Positions 1 to 8,900 are shown, numbered from the stretch's first letter. The stretch: DNA of 64,000 nucleotides from Palsa-1392 sp036490335 (GCA_036490335.1 DASXEB010000019.1:186001-250000); one strand, 5' to 3'. A program made the numbers and translations. The notes: generated by a model not told the origin, from the letters alone.

Positions 1-1
1 C

Positions 2-571
2 GCTTCGGCGCGGCAAATCGCGAACGACCTCAACGGCAAACTCGTCAGTCTGCGCGGCCATTCCGCGCTGCCCGCGACGACGCCCGACCTTCCGCAGGCG
101 AAATACATCGCGCTTTATTTTTCCGCTGGCTGGTGCGGGCCTTGTCATCAATTCACCCCGAAGCTGGTCGACTTTTACAAGGAGATGAAAGCGAAACATC
201 CCGAGTTCGAAGTCATCTTCATGAGCCGCGACGAGTCGCCTAACGACATGGAAAAATACATGGCGGAAATGTCCATGCCGTGGCCGGCCCTGCGCTACAG
301 CGCAGCGAAAAGCGATCGGGCGCTCAACAAATATTGCGGCTCCGGCATTCCCGATCTCGTGGTGCTGAACGAAAAGGGCGACATCCTTTCCGACAGCTTT
401 GCCGGCAAAACCTACCTTGGCCCTTACAAGGTGATGGATGATTTGCGCAAGATGCTGAACGAAGGCTCGAGCGCGGTGGCGAGCGCCGGCTCCGACAGTT
501 CGCCCGCGAGCAAAATCGATTCGCCGAGCGGGACGGACTGGGACAAAACCTTCAAGCACAAATCGCCCTAA
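2..571 (+). CDS. Thioredoxin-like (nucleoredoxin/TlpA-type) protein, 5' end outside window
   Basis: The reading frame is open from the window edge, so the N-terminus is missing. The visible part contains the redox motif WCGPC within a stretch reading ALYFSAGWCGPCHQF, followed by the thioredoxin fold through about residue 150 and an Ser/Ala/Asp-rich tail ending in KHKSP. The family (Thioredoxin_8/nucleoredoxin-like) reduces or isomerises disulfides, often in the periplasm; the signal peptide would lie upstream and cannot be checked. The stop TAA sits inside CCCTAACGA, a one-base variant of the dispersed nonamer. The MFS gene begins 30 bp downstream on the same strand, so the two may be cotranscribed. 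Family assignment is firm; the substrate is unknown. Confidence 0.85.
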   Translation, partial: ASARQIANDLNGKLVSLRGHSALPATTPDLPQAKYIALYFSAGWCGPCHQFTPKLVDFYKEMKAKHPEFEVIFMSRDESPNDMEKYMAEMSMPWPALRYSAAKSDRALNKYCGSGIPDLVVLNEKGDILSDSFAGKTYLGPYKVMDDLRKMLNEGSSAVASAGSDSSPASKIDSPSGTDWDKTFKHKSP

Positions 572-601
572 CGAGTCGAGCGCGTCGTTCAACTTTCCCG
601 A

Positions 602-1825
602 ATGGCCGCGCCCGTCACCGAACCGCATCTCACCCGCAGCCAGGACGCGCCGGCCGCGGCGCCGACCGTGCTCGCGATTCTGTTCGCGATCAGCTTCGCC
701 CATCTCCTCAACGACACCATCCAGTCGCTCATCCCGGCGATCTATCCGCTGCTCAAAAGCAGCTTCCATCTCAGCTTCGCCCAGGTCGGCCTGATCACGC
801 TCGCCTTTCAAATGACCGCGTCGATCCTGCAGCCGATCGTCGGGGCCTACACCGACCGGCGGCCGAAACCATTCTCGCTCGCCTGCGGCATGGGCCTGTC
901 GCTAGGCGGCCTCGTCCTGCTTTCGCGCGCGGGCAGCTTCGGCATGATCGTCGGCGCGGCCGCGCTCGTCGGCATGGGCTCCTCCATTTTTCACCCGGAA
1001 TCGTCGCGCGTCGCCCACCTCGCGTCCGGCGGGCGCACCGGTCTCGCGCAATCGATCTTCCAAGTCGGCGGGAATGCTGGCAGTTCGCTGGGCCCGCTTC
1101 TCGCCGCCCTGATCGTGGTGCCATATGGCCAAAAAAGCGTGCTCTGGTTTGGCGTCGCCGCGCTTCTCGGCATCGCCATTCTTTCCGGCGTCGGAGACTG
1201 GTATCGCAAACATCTTGCCGCCAAAAAACATCACGCCGCCGCCGCCGAGGCCGGGCCGATCTCGCGCCGGGTCTGGTTCGCGCTCGTCATCCTCGGCGTC
1301 CTCATTTTTTCGAAATACTTCTACCTCGCCAGCCTGACCAACTACTACACCTTCTACCTCATCCAGAAATTCCATCTCTCCGTCCAGGCCGCGCAGCTTC
1401 ACCTGTTTTTGTTTCTCTTCGCCGTCGCCGTCGGCACCGTCATCGGCGGCCCGGTCGGCGATCGTTACGGCCGCAAACTGGTCATCTGGTTTTCCATCCT
1501 CGGCGTCGCGCCTTTCACCATCGCGCTCCCACACGCCAACCTTTTCTGGACCGGCGCGCTCACCGTTGTCATCGGCCTCATCCTCGCTTCGGCCTTCTCC
1601 GCCATCCTCGTTTACGCGCAGGAGCTGGTCCCGGGAAAAGTCGGCATGATCGCGGGCCTTTTTTTCGGTCTCGCCTTCGGCATGGCCGGCATCGGCTCGG
1701 CCGTCCTCGGCGAAGTCGCCGACCGCACCAGCATTGCCTACGTTTTCCACCTCTGCTCCTTCCTGCCGCTCATCGGATTGCTCACCGCCCTGCTGCCCGA
1801 AGGCAAAAAGGCGCAGCTGACCTAG
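602..1825 (+). CDS. fsr: MFS transporter, fosmidomycin-resistance (Fsr) type
   Basis: This 407-residue protein has about 12 hydrophobic segments in the usual 6+6 MFS arrangement, with a charged cytoplasmic loop near residue 200. The N-terminal segment FAHLLNDTIQSLIPAIYP and the early loop GAYTDRRPKP match the Fsr branch of drug/H+ antiporters, which export fosmidomycin and other small molecules across the inner membrane. Its length is typical. A short Ala/Pro tail precedes the first helix. Its last bases overlap the end of the convergent S74 gene. The true substrate cannot be told from sequence; an export role for another compound is equally possible. Confidence 0.8.
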   Translation: MAAPVTEPHLTRSQDAPAAAPTVLAILFAISFAHLLNDTIQSLIPAIYPLLKSSFHLSFAQVGLITLAFQMTASILQPIVGAYTDRRPKPFSLACGMGLSLGGLVLLSRAGSFGMIVGAAALVGMGSSIFHPESSRVAHLASGGRTGLAQSIFQVGGNAGSSLGPLLAALIVVPYGQKSVLWFGVAALLGIAILSGVGDWYRKHLAAKKHHAAAAEAGPISRRVWFALVILGVLIFSKYFYLASLTNYYTFYLIQKFHLSVQAAQLHLFLFLFAVAVGTVIGGPVGDRYGRKLVIWFSILGVAPFTIALPHANLFWTGALTVVIGLILASAFSAILVYAQELVPGKVGMIAGLFFGLAFGMAGIGSAVLGEVADRTSIAYVFHLCSFLPLIGLLTALLPEGKKAQLT

Positions 1826-3117
1826 CGCGCGGCGGCTGCGACCTGCGGTTCCCCGCGCGCCACTTGCACCTGCGCGCTCACCTTCTGGATTTGCGCCGCC
1901 TGCGCCGCGAGCGCCGCTCTCATTTCAGCATTTATTTTGTCCTGCTCGGCCAAACGGGTCTCCAACGTCTGCACCTTGCGATGCTCTTTCAGGAATTCGT
2001 TGAGCAACATTGCGTTCACCGCTTCATAGCGCACGGTGTAAGGCTGGCCCTGCTCGTCGCGCGCGACGAGGTCGGGATCGACTTTGGCGACCTGCTCGGC
2101 GACGAGGCCAAATTGCGGCGTGCCTAACGAGTCCAGCTCTTTCTTGTAACGGAAGGTCACCGGCTGCAGTGCAAGGAGCACATCACTCGCATCTTTCATC
2201 GGCTGGATGTCGTCTTTGAAGCGCGCCGACGAGGTGGCCACACCGAGCTGGCCTTTGCTATTCACCATCACGGCGACGCCGTTCGAAATGGTCGCGCCGC
2301 TAATGCCGGCGATGAAGGTTTGTTTCTGCGCGCCGACAGCGCCAATGCGAATAATAGCATCGTCTTTCTTCACCCCTTGGTTGCCGATCTCGATGTTATT
2401 GCTTCCCTTGGTCAGATTCTGGCCGCTGTATTGCCCAATCACGATGTTGCCGCTGCCGGCCAGATTTAGCCCGGCGGAACGGCCCATAGCGACGTTGTCG
2501 CTTCCCGTAGCCTTATTCATCGCGCTATCTCCCAGTGCCGTGTTCTCGCTGCCACTTGAAAAGGCCATCGCGCTGTTGCCTATCGCAGTATTATAATCGC
2601 CCGTAGTCCCAATGGACATCGCCCCATAACCAATCGCTACGTTTTGAAAGCCACTTGCGTGCGCTTGCAGCGCCGTGGAACCAACGGCGACATTTCCAGT
2701 GCCGGTAGTGTTTGCCACCAGCGCGTACAACCCCACGCCGACATTAGCCTGACCGGTTGTATTGGCATCGAGCGCCGCCGCGCCAATTCCCACGTTCGCC
2801 CCGCCCGTTGTGTTATGATACATCGCCTGCCAACCGACGGCAGTGTTCTGGACGCCTCCGGTGCTCGAATACAGTGCTTCGTAACCTAAAGCCGTGCTAT
2901 CAACCTCCCCGCTGCCACCGCTTAATAAAGCATCCTCACCCAAAGCAGTAACTTCGTTAGGATACCCACCGCCGGGAGGTGGGTCCAGGGCTAGGACATG
3001 GGCGCAAAATGCGAACGATAAACCTACCGCGGTATACGCCCCGATATTTCGCGGACCAACAAGGTCGCAGGCAAAACGAAACTTAAGGAACCTCCATGTT
3101 TGCCGAGATGTCATCAT
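1822..3117 (-). CDS. Surface protein with trimeric-head repeats and C-terminal S74 chaperone (copy 1)
   Basis: A 431-residue secreted protein. An N-terminal hydrophobic segment (about residues 25-45) ends in ALA and is followed by DPPPGGGYPNE. From about residue 55 to 245 there are roughly 14-residue repeats of the form NTAVGxxAL, NVAIGYGAM and NTALGDSAM, the YadA/Hia head type of trimeric adhesins. The C-terminus from SSARFKDDIQPM to about residue 385 matches the Peptidase_S74 intramolecular chaperone of phage tail spikes, with the Ser and Lys of its self-cleaving dyad visible, then a coiled coil. A trimeric, self-processed surface or fibre protein is inferred. A close paralogue lies at 39959-41266, and both are divergent from an alpha/beta hydrolase. 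The gene contains one copy of the dispersed nonamer, at a position shared with the paralogue. Confidence 0.85.
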   Translation of the reverse strand: MMTSRQTWRFLKFRFACDLVGPRNIGAYTAVGLSFAFCAHVLALDPPPGGGYPNEVTALGEDALLSGGSGEVDSTALGYEALYSSTGGVQNTAVGWQAMYHNTTGGANVGIGAAALDANTTGQANVGVGLYALVANTTGTGNVAVGSTALQAHASGFQNVAIGYGAMSIGTTGDYNTAIGNSAMAFSSGSENTALGDSAMNKATGSDNVAMGRSAGLNLAGSGNIVIGQYSGQNLTKGSNNIEIGNQGVKKDDAIIRIGAVGAQKQTFIAGISGATISNGVAVMVNSKGQLGVATSSARFKDDIQPMKDASDVLLALQPVTFRYKKELDSLGTPQFGLVAEQVAKVDPDLVARDEQGQPYTVRYEAVNAMLLNEFLKEHRKVQTLETRLAEQDKINAEMRAALAAQAAQIQKVSAQVQVARGEPQVAAAAR

Positions 3118-3236
3118 ATCAATTCTCCTTCACAAATATAGCCAGGGTTAGAATACTCGCACACGAAGGGTCAATAAAAAAAGCCAAAAAGACTCTTGCG
3201 CTTCGTGCGACCAGTTTGATAGACGACTCGTTTATT
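3118..3236. promoter_or_regulatory. Divergent promoter region, S74 protein / esterase, copy 1
   Basis: This 119-bp AT-rich gap separates the divergent starts of the surface protein and the esterase. It contains GTCAATAAAAAAA at about 3170-3182 and GTTTGATAG near 3216. Both short blocks recur in the equivalent gap at 41267-41334 (GTCAATAAAAAA at 41282), while the rest is diverged. Shared control of the two copies is inferred; I cannot place a -10/-35 pair with confidence. Confidence 0.45.
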
Positions 3237-4369
3237 ATGAACCTAAAACTACCGATAAGAATCTTGGCACTTGTTTTCTGTGTTAGTTCCTTAACATGCC
3301 ACGCGCAGACGCCCACGCCAAGCGTTACGGTCACACCGACGCCCACGGCGACTGTCACTCCGGCGAAGCCGACGCCTACGGTAGGGCCAGCATTCAACTA
3401 TTGTACAACGTGCACTCCGACTCCCACAGCAAGTCCCCATAGCGGCCAAAATCCGTCTTCGGATCTTGACTCGCAATATCAGCCGCCGCCAGGTGATCCC
3501 CAACATGGAACGGGCACGGGAGAAATATTGCAGTGGGTCGCCTACTCCCCACCTGCTGGAACTGGCATTGACGGCAGATGGCCCGTGGTGGTGGTGTTGC
3601 ATATTGGCGGCTATCATGGGGGTATTTTTACGAGAGTCTTGACAGTGCTCCTCAGGATCTCGCAGCCGCAGGGTTTTACGTGTTTGTAGCGGATTACCCG
3701 CTGGCGCCTCCGAACGCTATACCTAATCAGGCGGACCACTCAGACTCGTATTCTGGACGCCCACCACAGCAAACGCGCGCTGTCGAGGCTTTTTTGGATG
3801 CTGCGAAAAACGATTCCCACTGTTACCACGGCGAAGTCGGCATCTTGGGAGGCTCCGCGGGAGCTGGCCATGCAGCGTACGTGGCGTTAGATGAATCTTA
3901 CCCCGATCCTAGTGTTTGGCCTTTCTGGAGCACGGCTAACCGTCCGCTCTTCGTAGCGTGCCTATCGGGTCAGTATGACTTTACGGAGCGAGACGACGAT
4001 GTAACCATGCGATTCGTTGATGACATCGAAAACTATACCAATACGACATCACCGTATGGGCAGTGGGCGGCGTCACCAGTTGCACAGATTGCGCCCATGC
4101 CGCATTTCATACCGATGTTTTTCGTTCGGTCCGAAGAGGACTCGGGGTGCCCGCCACTGCAAAATTACTATATGTGGAATGCTCTCCACAATGCGAGTGA
4201 TACCGTGTTCAATCGGTTTTGGACTATTCCCGGAAACTCTCAGCATGCGTTCGGCTACTGGCAAGATGCTATCCACGACGTGCCTCCACCACTGTCCGTC
4301 TACACAGCTTCCTACTCAGTAGAGGATAGGGTAATCGGCTATTTCAAGCAGTATCTTCCCATACCATAG
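3237..4369 (+). pseudogene. Secreted alpha/beta-hydrolase (esterase), frameshifted copy 1
   Basis: ATG 3237 opens a clear signal peptide (MNLKLPIRILALVFCVSSL, then TCHAQ) and a Thr/Pro-rich linker. The esterase domain begins near VVVLHIGGYHGG (oxyanion motif), then the frame is lost at the G run 3618-3622. It resumes one frame over at YFYESLDSAPQDL and runs to the stop at 4369. The second part has the nucleophile elbow GGSAGAG and the His motif SQHAFGYW. Alignment with the paralogue at 41335-42427 shows that one missing G explains the break. It is either a true inactivating deletion or a homopolymer sequencing error. The family is HSL/carboxylesterase-like, and secretion is likely. Confidence 0.75.
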
Positions 4370-4406
4370 GGTCCGACGCCAATTAGCACATGCGGAGAGG
4401 GGCGCG

Positions 4407-5024
4407 TCAGCGTTCCTCCTGCAAGTGTGCCGGATCTGCCCTCCAGATTCTGGTGCGAGGCCATCCTCCTGCAGCGAAATGTATGCGGCGCGGCGTGATC
4501 TGAGACTTACGCTGCAGAAGAGATTCGTAGGCCGGCTGTTTCCGGTCTTCTTTCTCGGCGCCTGATAGACCAAGCGCGCGCGCAAATTTCCTTGGGTGCT
4601 CGCATCCAGCACCGAATAAATTTAGACAAAGCCAACTCCACGTGAACATCGTCGGCTTTAACCCACTCGCGGGCTTCTCGAAGCCGAGCGAGGGTCCCTC
4701 TGAATCGGACAATGCGCAGCGAAAGCCGAACAACCGCCTCTCTAGCTCAAACAGCGGTTCCGCTGAAGTAAACATTGGCTTCTCGAAAACAAACATTGAC
4801 CTCTCCGAAATAAATCTTGCCGCCTCCGAAGCGAGCAGCAGGCGGTCCAGACCACACATTGATCCTTCTAACCTAAGCATCAGTAACCGAACTTCCATCC
4901 ACGCTCCCGTCCAAGGAAAGCCAGCGCTTTCGCATGCTACCTGAATTGCGTCCCATGGCGCGCATCGCCTTGCCGCCCCCGAGCGGCCGAATCTTCCAAC
5001 CGAATAATTCCCTGGGAAGGGCAC
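4407..5024 (-). CDS. Possible heptad-repeat protein, uncertain
   Basis: A 205-codon frame whose middle is built of seven-residue units such as FISERSM, FVFEKPM, FTSAEPL, FELERRL and FGFRCAL. The consensus is hydrophobic-x-x-E-R/K-x-M/L. The units come from a 21-bp tandem repeat (see 4640-4930). The same consensus appears on the same strand at 39317-39652 (IRMERRA, IQRKRAT). No signal peptide or known domain is seen, and the ends look non-coding. It could be a real low-complexity heptad protein or a decaying repeat read by chance; the opposite strand is also open for 100 codons. I give it low weight. Confidence 0.3.
   Translation of the reverse strand: MPFPGNYSVGRFGRSGAARRCAPWDAIQVACESAGFPWTGAWMEVRLLMLRLEGSMCGLDRLLLASEAARFISERSMFVFEKPMFTSAEPLFELERRLFGFRCALSDSEGPSLGFEKPASGLKPTMFTWSWLCLNLFGAGCEHPRKFARALGLSGAEKEDRKQPAYESLLQRKSQITPRRIHFAAGGWPRTRIWRADPAHLQEER
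4640..4930. repeat. Degenerate 21-bp tandem repeat, about 13 units
   Basis: Units align at a strict 21-base step, for example AACATTGGCTTCTCGAAAAC(A) then AACATTGACCTCTCCGAAAT(A). Divergence rises toward both ends. The period is a multiple of three, so each unit encodes seven residues on either strand. It fills most of the roughly 700-bp gap between the esterase and the gene at 5065. A second tract with the same period lies at 39317-39652, also beside an S74/esterase pair. Confidence 0.75.
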
Positions 5025-5064
5025 ACGAGCTGCTATTCAGTCACGCGATAAACCATCGCTCACT

Positions 5065-5784
5065 ATGACCACTTATCAGCAAAACCGTCTCGCCATGTAT
5101 CTCGCCGTCCTCGGCGTGATGACCAAATACAACACCGTCTGGACCGGCATGACCGCCATCGCCGACATGGTGACCCGCTTGCAGGACCTCACCTCCAGCA
5201 TCCAGGAAACCAGCGGCATTCAAGGCTCGCCACTCACCGGCATCTCCGGCGGGAAACGTCGCAAACGCATGGACATGATGGAAAAGACCGTCGCGCTCGC
5301 CGGCGACGTCCACGCCCTCGCGGTCAAAACCGGCGACGCCGACATGGAAGCCAGGAGCGACCTCGAACTGACCGATCTCGTCCGCATGGGCGAAACCGTG
5401 GTCGCGCCCCGCTGCCAGGCGATTCACGATTACGCCAATACCAACTCCGCGACTCTCGTCAGCGGCTACGGCGTGGCCGCGACCGATATTGGCGACCTTC
5501 AGGCCGCGATCGACGCTTTTACCCCGACCCTCGGCCAGACCCGCGCGGCCATCGTCGGCCGCAAGGAAGCGACCGGCGATATCGCCGAGGACGAAGAGAC
5601 CGCCGACGCGCTCCTGAAAAAGGAGATGGATCAGACAATGCGCAAATTTCAAACCAAAAACCCGCCCTTTTTCGGCGAATACACCAGCGCGCGCATGATC
5701 ATCGATCTCGGCGTTCATCACGAAAAGACCGAGGCCAAGTCCGCTCCCGCTGCCGGCGCGGGCGACAGCGGGGCAAAGAAGTAG
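5065..5784 (+). CDS. Hypothetical protein
   Basis: A 239-residue, mostly helical, soluble-looking protein with no signal peptide, no transmembrane segment and no motif I recognise. Its composition is Met-, Thr- and Ala-rich, and a basic patch GGKRRKRMDMMEKT sits near residue 70. The C-terminal 20 residues are Ala/Gly/Lys-rich and probably disordered. No convincing Shine-Dalgarno precedes ATG 5065. Base usage is GC-rich and codon-biased like housekeeping neighbours, which supports real coding. I have seen similar proteins accompany the Fn3-type protein family found here at 38600-39217, but this is memory, not proof. Confidence 0.7.
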   Translation: MTTYQQNRLAMYLAVLGVMTKYNTVWTGMTAIADMVTRLQDLTSSIQETSGIQGSPLTGISGGKRRKRMDMMEKTVALAGDVHALAVKTGDADMEARSDLELTDLVRMGETVVAPRCQAIHDYANTNSATLVSGYGVAATDIGDLQAAIDAFTPTLGQTRAAIVGRKEATGDIAEDEETADALLKKEMDQTMRKFQTKNPPFFGEYTSARMIIDLGVHHEKTEAKSAPAAGAGDSGAKK

Positions 5785-5798
5785 GGGGGAGCGCCTCG

Positions 5799-6467
5799 TC
5801 ACACCCCGCGCTGGGTCGGGGTCCAGATGAATTTGTGCATCTGGAGCTGGAAACGCACCGGCAGTTTGTCGGCCAGGATCCACTCGACGATCTCGCGCGG
5901 GTCGATCCGGCCGAAGATGGGCGAGAAAAGGACGGCGCGGCAGCGGCCGGCGAGGTCGAACTTTTTCACCTGGGCGCGCGACCATTCGTAGTCTTCGCGC
6001 GAGCCGATGACGAATTTCACTTCGTCGCGCTGGGTCAGGTGGTCGAGGTTCGCGAAAAGGTTGCGCGCCACTTCGCCGCTCCCCGGCGTTTTCAAATCCA
6101 TGATGCGGTGGACGCGCGGATCGACCGCCGAAATGTCGTGCGCGCCGCTCGTCTCGAGCAGGACGGTGAGGCCGGCGTCGGCCAGCAGGGTCATGAGCGG
6201 GAGGACGTTTTTCTGCAGCAACGGCTCGCCGCCCGTGATCTCGACCAGCGGACAATCGAAGGCGCGCACGGCCTCGACGATTTCGCCCAACGACTGCTTT
6301 TTCCCCTCGTAGAAGGCGTATTCCGTGTCGCAATAGGTGCAGCGCAGATCGCAAAAAGTCAGCCGCACGAAGACGCAGGGCAGCCCGGCCCAGGTGCTCT
6401 CGCCCTGCACGGAGAGGTAAATTTCGTTGATCGTCAGCTTGAGGTCGCGCTCCGGCATCTGCGGCAA
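5799..6467 (-). CDS. queE: 7-carboxy-7-deazaguanine synthase QueE
   Basis: A 222-residue radical SAM enzyme that converts 6-carboxytetrahydropterin to 7-carboxy-7-deazaguanine, a step toward queuosine and 7-deazapurine DNA modifications. Visible features are the N-terminal INEIYLSVQGES, the 4Fe-4S ligand cluster CDLRCTYC with a CxxxCxxC spacing, TGGEPLLQ for SAM binding and the C-terminal QLMHK-like segment QLQMHKFIW. Length and order match the family. No other queuosine gene is seen in the window, so it stands alone here. Start MPQMPERD is the first in-frame Met; a start at the second Met is possible. Confidence 0.93.
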   Translation of the reverse strand: MPQMPERDLKLTINEIYLSVQGESTWAGLPCVFVRLTFCDLRCTYCDTEYAFYEGKKQSLGEIVEAVRAFDCPLVEITGGEPLLQKNVLPLMTLLADAGLTVLLETSGAHDISAVDPRVHRIMDLKTPGSGEVARNLFANLDHLTQRDEVKFVIGSREDYEWSRAQVKKFDLAGRCRAVLFSPIFGRIDPREIVEWILADKLPVRFQLQMHKFIWTPTQRGV

Positions 6468-6490
6468 TCTACCATCGAAGCATCAGGCAT

Positions 6491-6550
6491 TGTAGGGCAG
6501 GCGCTCCGCCTGCCGCGCGAAGGCCGAGCAACCGGAGCGGTCGCCCTACA
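6491..6550. repeat. 60-bp palindromic intergenic element (REP-like)
   Basis: The element is bounded by TGTAGGGC at 6491-6498 and its reverse complement GCCCTACA at 6543-6550. Inside the left end is a perfect 8-bp hairpin GGCAGGCG-CTC-CGCCTGCC at 6496-6514. It fills the 87-bp gap between the queE start and the LysE stop. I see only one copy in the window. It may be a REP/MITE-like repeat or simply a terminator for the exporter gene. Confidence 0.6.
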
Positions 6551-6554
6551 AATC

Positions 6555-7217
6555 TCAGCGCCATTGCCAGACGAGCCGCGCCGCGAAGAACAGCATGACG
6601 AGCGCGGTCGCGACCTGCGTGCCGATTTGCCAGCCGGGCCGCGCGAAAATCCGCGCGCCCATCTTCAGCGCCGTGCAAAGCACAACGCCCCACGCCACCG
6701 CGCCGGAGACGACCGCGACCGCGAGCGTGATCGAGTTCAGAATCCCCGCCTGCGCCGGCGCCGGTCCCTGCGCGCCGATGACCGCGAGCCAGAAACCGAT
6801 GTTCCACGGACTCGTCAGGGCAAGGATGAATCCGAGAAAATAGCCACGCGAAAGCGAAGTCTTCCGCATCCGCTCCGGCGCGACCGCGGCGGTGTGCGAG
6901 CGCGCCGTTCGCCACGCCCCTCGCGCAAAAGTGAAGGCGAGAAACAGAAGCAAACAAAAGCTGACCGCGCCGAGCGCAAGATGCAGTCGCGGCGAAGCGA
7001 GGAGTGCGCCCGCGCCGAGTGCGACGCCGAGCGCCCAGCAAAAATCCCCCGTGCAAGCGCCGAGCCCGAGTTGAAACGCCGCCCAGAAACCGCCGCCCGA
7101 CGTTCGCGGGATGAGAGCGCGCCGGATCATCTCGGCATTGATCGGTCCCGGCGGCCACGCGACCGACCACCCGAGAATCAATCCCCTAACGATGATCGCA
7201 CCGGTCGCCGAAGTCAT
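6555..7217 (-). CDS. LysE/RhtB-family exporter
   Basis: A 220-residue inner-membrane protein with about six hydrophobic segments. The N-terminal WPPGPINAEMIRRAL corresponds to the family signature PGP followed by a charged helix; the motif GLGACTGDFCWALG and the later FILALTSPWNIGFWL (family ALTNP-like) also fit. Members export amino acids such as lysine, threonine or homoserine lactones. The substrate is not predictable. The gene is upstream of queE on the same strand, separated by a palindromic element, and runs in the same direction as the secreted protein at 7230, 12 bp away. Confidence 0.85.
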   Translation of the reverse strand: MTSATGAIIVRGLILGWSVAWPPGPINAEMIRRALIPRTSGGGFWAAFQLGLGACTGDFCWALGVALGAGALLASPRLHLALGAVSFCLLLFLAFTFARGAWRTARSHTAAVAPERMRKTSLSRGYFLGFILALTSPWNIGFWLAVIGAQGPAPAQAGILNSITLAVAVVSGAVAWGVVLCTALKMGARIFARPGWQIGTQVATALVMLFFAARLVWQWR

Positions 7218-7229
7218 CGTCAGGCGCGA

Positions 7230-7994
7230 TCACATCCCGCACATGGCGCGCGCTTCCGCATAGCTCGAACGCACCCGCTCGAGACTGGAGAGATAAGGAT
7301 CGAGTCGCGGCACGTCTGCGATTTTCTCGAGATGCGCAGGGGTTTCCAAGCGCGAGAAAATGGCGTGGGCGATGCGACTCCGCGGCACAATTTTTTCGCC
7401 GTAGCCTAACGGAATGTTGCTCGACCAGAAACGCACGTAATCGACGCCGTCGTGCGTTTCCGTGCCGAGAAAAACGACCGAGTGCCCGTGCTCCGCGCGG
7501 CCGACTTCCTGCGTCCAGAAAATTTTCATGAAGTCGCCCGCCTGCGCGCGGGCGAAGTCATCGAAGTTCGGCCCGAGACCGAGCTCGAAAAAGAGCCGCG
7601 CCGTCCCCGGGCCGTTCGCGTTCCAGCGGCCCCAGATCCCTTCGCCGTCGCGCTGCCCGCGGATGCGCAGTTGCGCGAGCGTCGCGTCGTCGAGCCGGAG
7701 CAGGCCGCGCCCGCGCAGGACCTCGATCGTTTTCAAAAAAACGAGATAGGTCGCGCCGGAGCAATAACTCGGCATGGCGCGTTCCGGTTCGATCAGGAAT
7801 TTTCCTGCCTGCAATTGCGCCGCCGAACGCAGCCGGTTCGTGGCCGTGGTCGAGGCCGAATATTTCCCGCCGCTCGGCATCTCCTTCAGTTGCGCGACCA
7901 CGATGTCGTTGATCGGCTCGGGCGCGACCTGGCCGCGGATCACGCCGGTTGTTAGGCAAAAGCCGCCGCTGGCAATCGCGAGAAAAAGACGCAC
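7230..7994 (-). CDS. Secreted hypothetical protein, possible NlpC/P60-like cysteine fold
   Basis: A 254-residue protein with a signal peptide (MRLFLAIASGGFCLTTG, cleavage near RGQVA). The mature part has a Cys in PSYCSGATYLVFLK, a His in AEHGHSVVFLG and an Asn in FWSSN, in that order. This Cys-His-polar order is seen in papain-fold peptidoglycan or amide hydrolases (NlpC/P60, CHAP). I infer a cell-envelope hydrolase but cannot prove it; a plain hypothetical is the safe label. It starts 82 bp from the divergent dapF. Confidence 0.65.
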   Translation of the reverse strand: MRLFLAIASGGFCLTTGVIRGQVAPEPINDIVVAQLKEMPSGGKYSASTTATNRLRSAAQLQAGKFLIEPERAMPSYCSGATYLVFLKTIEVLRGRGLLRLDDATLAQLRIRGQRDGEGIWGRWNANGPGTARLFFELGLGPNFDDFARAQAGDFMKIFWTQEVGRAEHGHSVVFLGTETHDGVDYVRFWSSNIPLGYGEKIVPRSRIAHAIFSRLETPAHLEKIADVPRLDPYLSSLERVRSSYAEARAMCGM

Positions 7995-8076
7995 GCGAGA
8001 TCATCGGGAGAAATTTGCGCCCGGCAAGGCGCGGAGCGAGTTGGCTTTCGCGCGAGAGTATGCTAACGAGCGAGCA

Positions 8077-8886
8077 ATGCTCCGCTTCACGAAAATGAAC
8101 GGCGCGGGCAACGATTTCGTCCTGCTCGACAATCGCGCCGGTGATCTCAGCCTGACGCGCGCGCAGATCGCACGGCTTTGCGATCGCCATCGTGGCGTCG
8201 GGGCCGACGGCGTGCTCGTTTTGGAGCGCCCGGCGAACGGCGCCGATTTTCGCATGCGCTATTACAATGCCGACGGCGGCGAGGCGGAGATGTGCGGCAA
8301 CGGCGCGCGTTGTTTCGCGCGCTACGCGGACCGCACCGCGGGCCCGCGCGCGCAGCTCACGTTCGAAACGCCAGCCGGCGTCATCGCGGCGCAGCTCGAG
8401 GGCGAGCTCGTCAGGCTGAAAATGAGCGAGCCGCGCGATCTCGAGCTCGATTTCGATCTCGATTTGCCTAACGAAAAGCAGGTCCGCGCCAGTTTCGTCG
8501 ACAGCGGTGTGCCGCACGTCGTCGTCGCCGTGCCGGAGGTCCAGCAGGTCGATGTCCGTTCGTTAGGCGCGCACTTGCGGCATCACGAAAAATTTTCGCC
8601 GCGGGGCGCGAACGCCAACTTCAGCGAAAAGCGTGGCCCGCGCAGCATCGCCGTTCGCACCTTCGAGCGCGGCGTCGAGGACGAAACACTGGCCTGCGGC
8701 ACCGGCGTGGTGGCGAGCGCGCTGATTTTTGCCGCGCGCGAAAGTGTTGACGGTCCGATCGACGTGCTCGTGCGCGGCGGCGAGACCTTGCAGGTCGGTT
8801 TTCGGCGCGAGGGAAAAAATTTTCACGATGTGACACTGACCGGCCCGGCCGATTTCGTTTTCGACGGCGCGATCGAGCTCGAGTGA
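8077..8886 (+). CDS. dapF: Diaminopimelate epimerase
   Basis: A 269-residue enzyme that interconverts LL- and meso-diaminopimelate for lysine and peptidoglycan synthesis. The start at ATG 8077 gives the canonical MLRFTKMNGAGNDF. The two catalytic cysteines are visible in MCGNGAR (Cys73) and LACGTGV (about Cys207). It heads the dapF-dapA-dapB-folK-panB cluster, with dapA 33 bp downstream. Two copies of the dispersed nonamer lie inside the gene and two overlapping copies sit in the gap to dapA. Confidence 0.96.
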   Translation: MLRFTKMNGAGNDFVLLDNRAGDLSLTRAQIARLCDRHRGVGADGVLVLERPANGADFRMRYYNADGGEAEMCGNGARCFARYADRTAGPRAQLTFETPAGVIAAQLEGELVRLKMSEPRDLELDFDLDLPNEKQVRASFVDSGVPHVVVAVPEVQQVDVRSLGAHLRHHEKFSPRGANANFSEKRGPRSIAVRTFERGVEDETLACGTGVVASALIFAARESVDGPIDVLVRGGETLQVGFRREGKNFHDVTLTGPADFVFDGAIELE

Positions 8887-8900
8887 AGGCGGCGAAGTTT

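Noticed and set aside
902..1750. Long reading frame on the minus strand opposite the MFS gene
   Set aside because: It is a shadow of the GC-rich codon pattern: no domain, biased Arg/Glu/Ala/Asp content.
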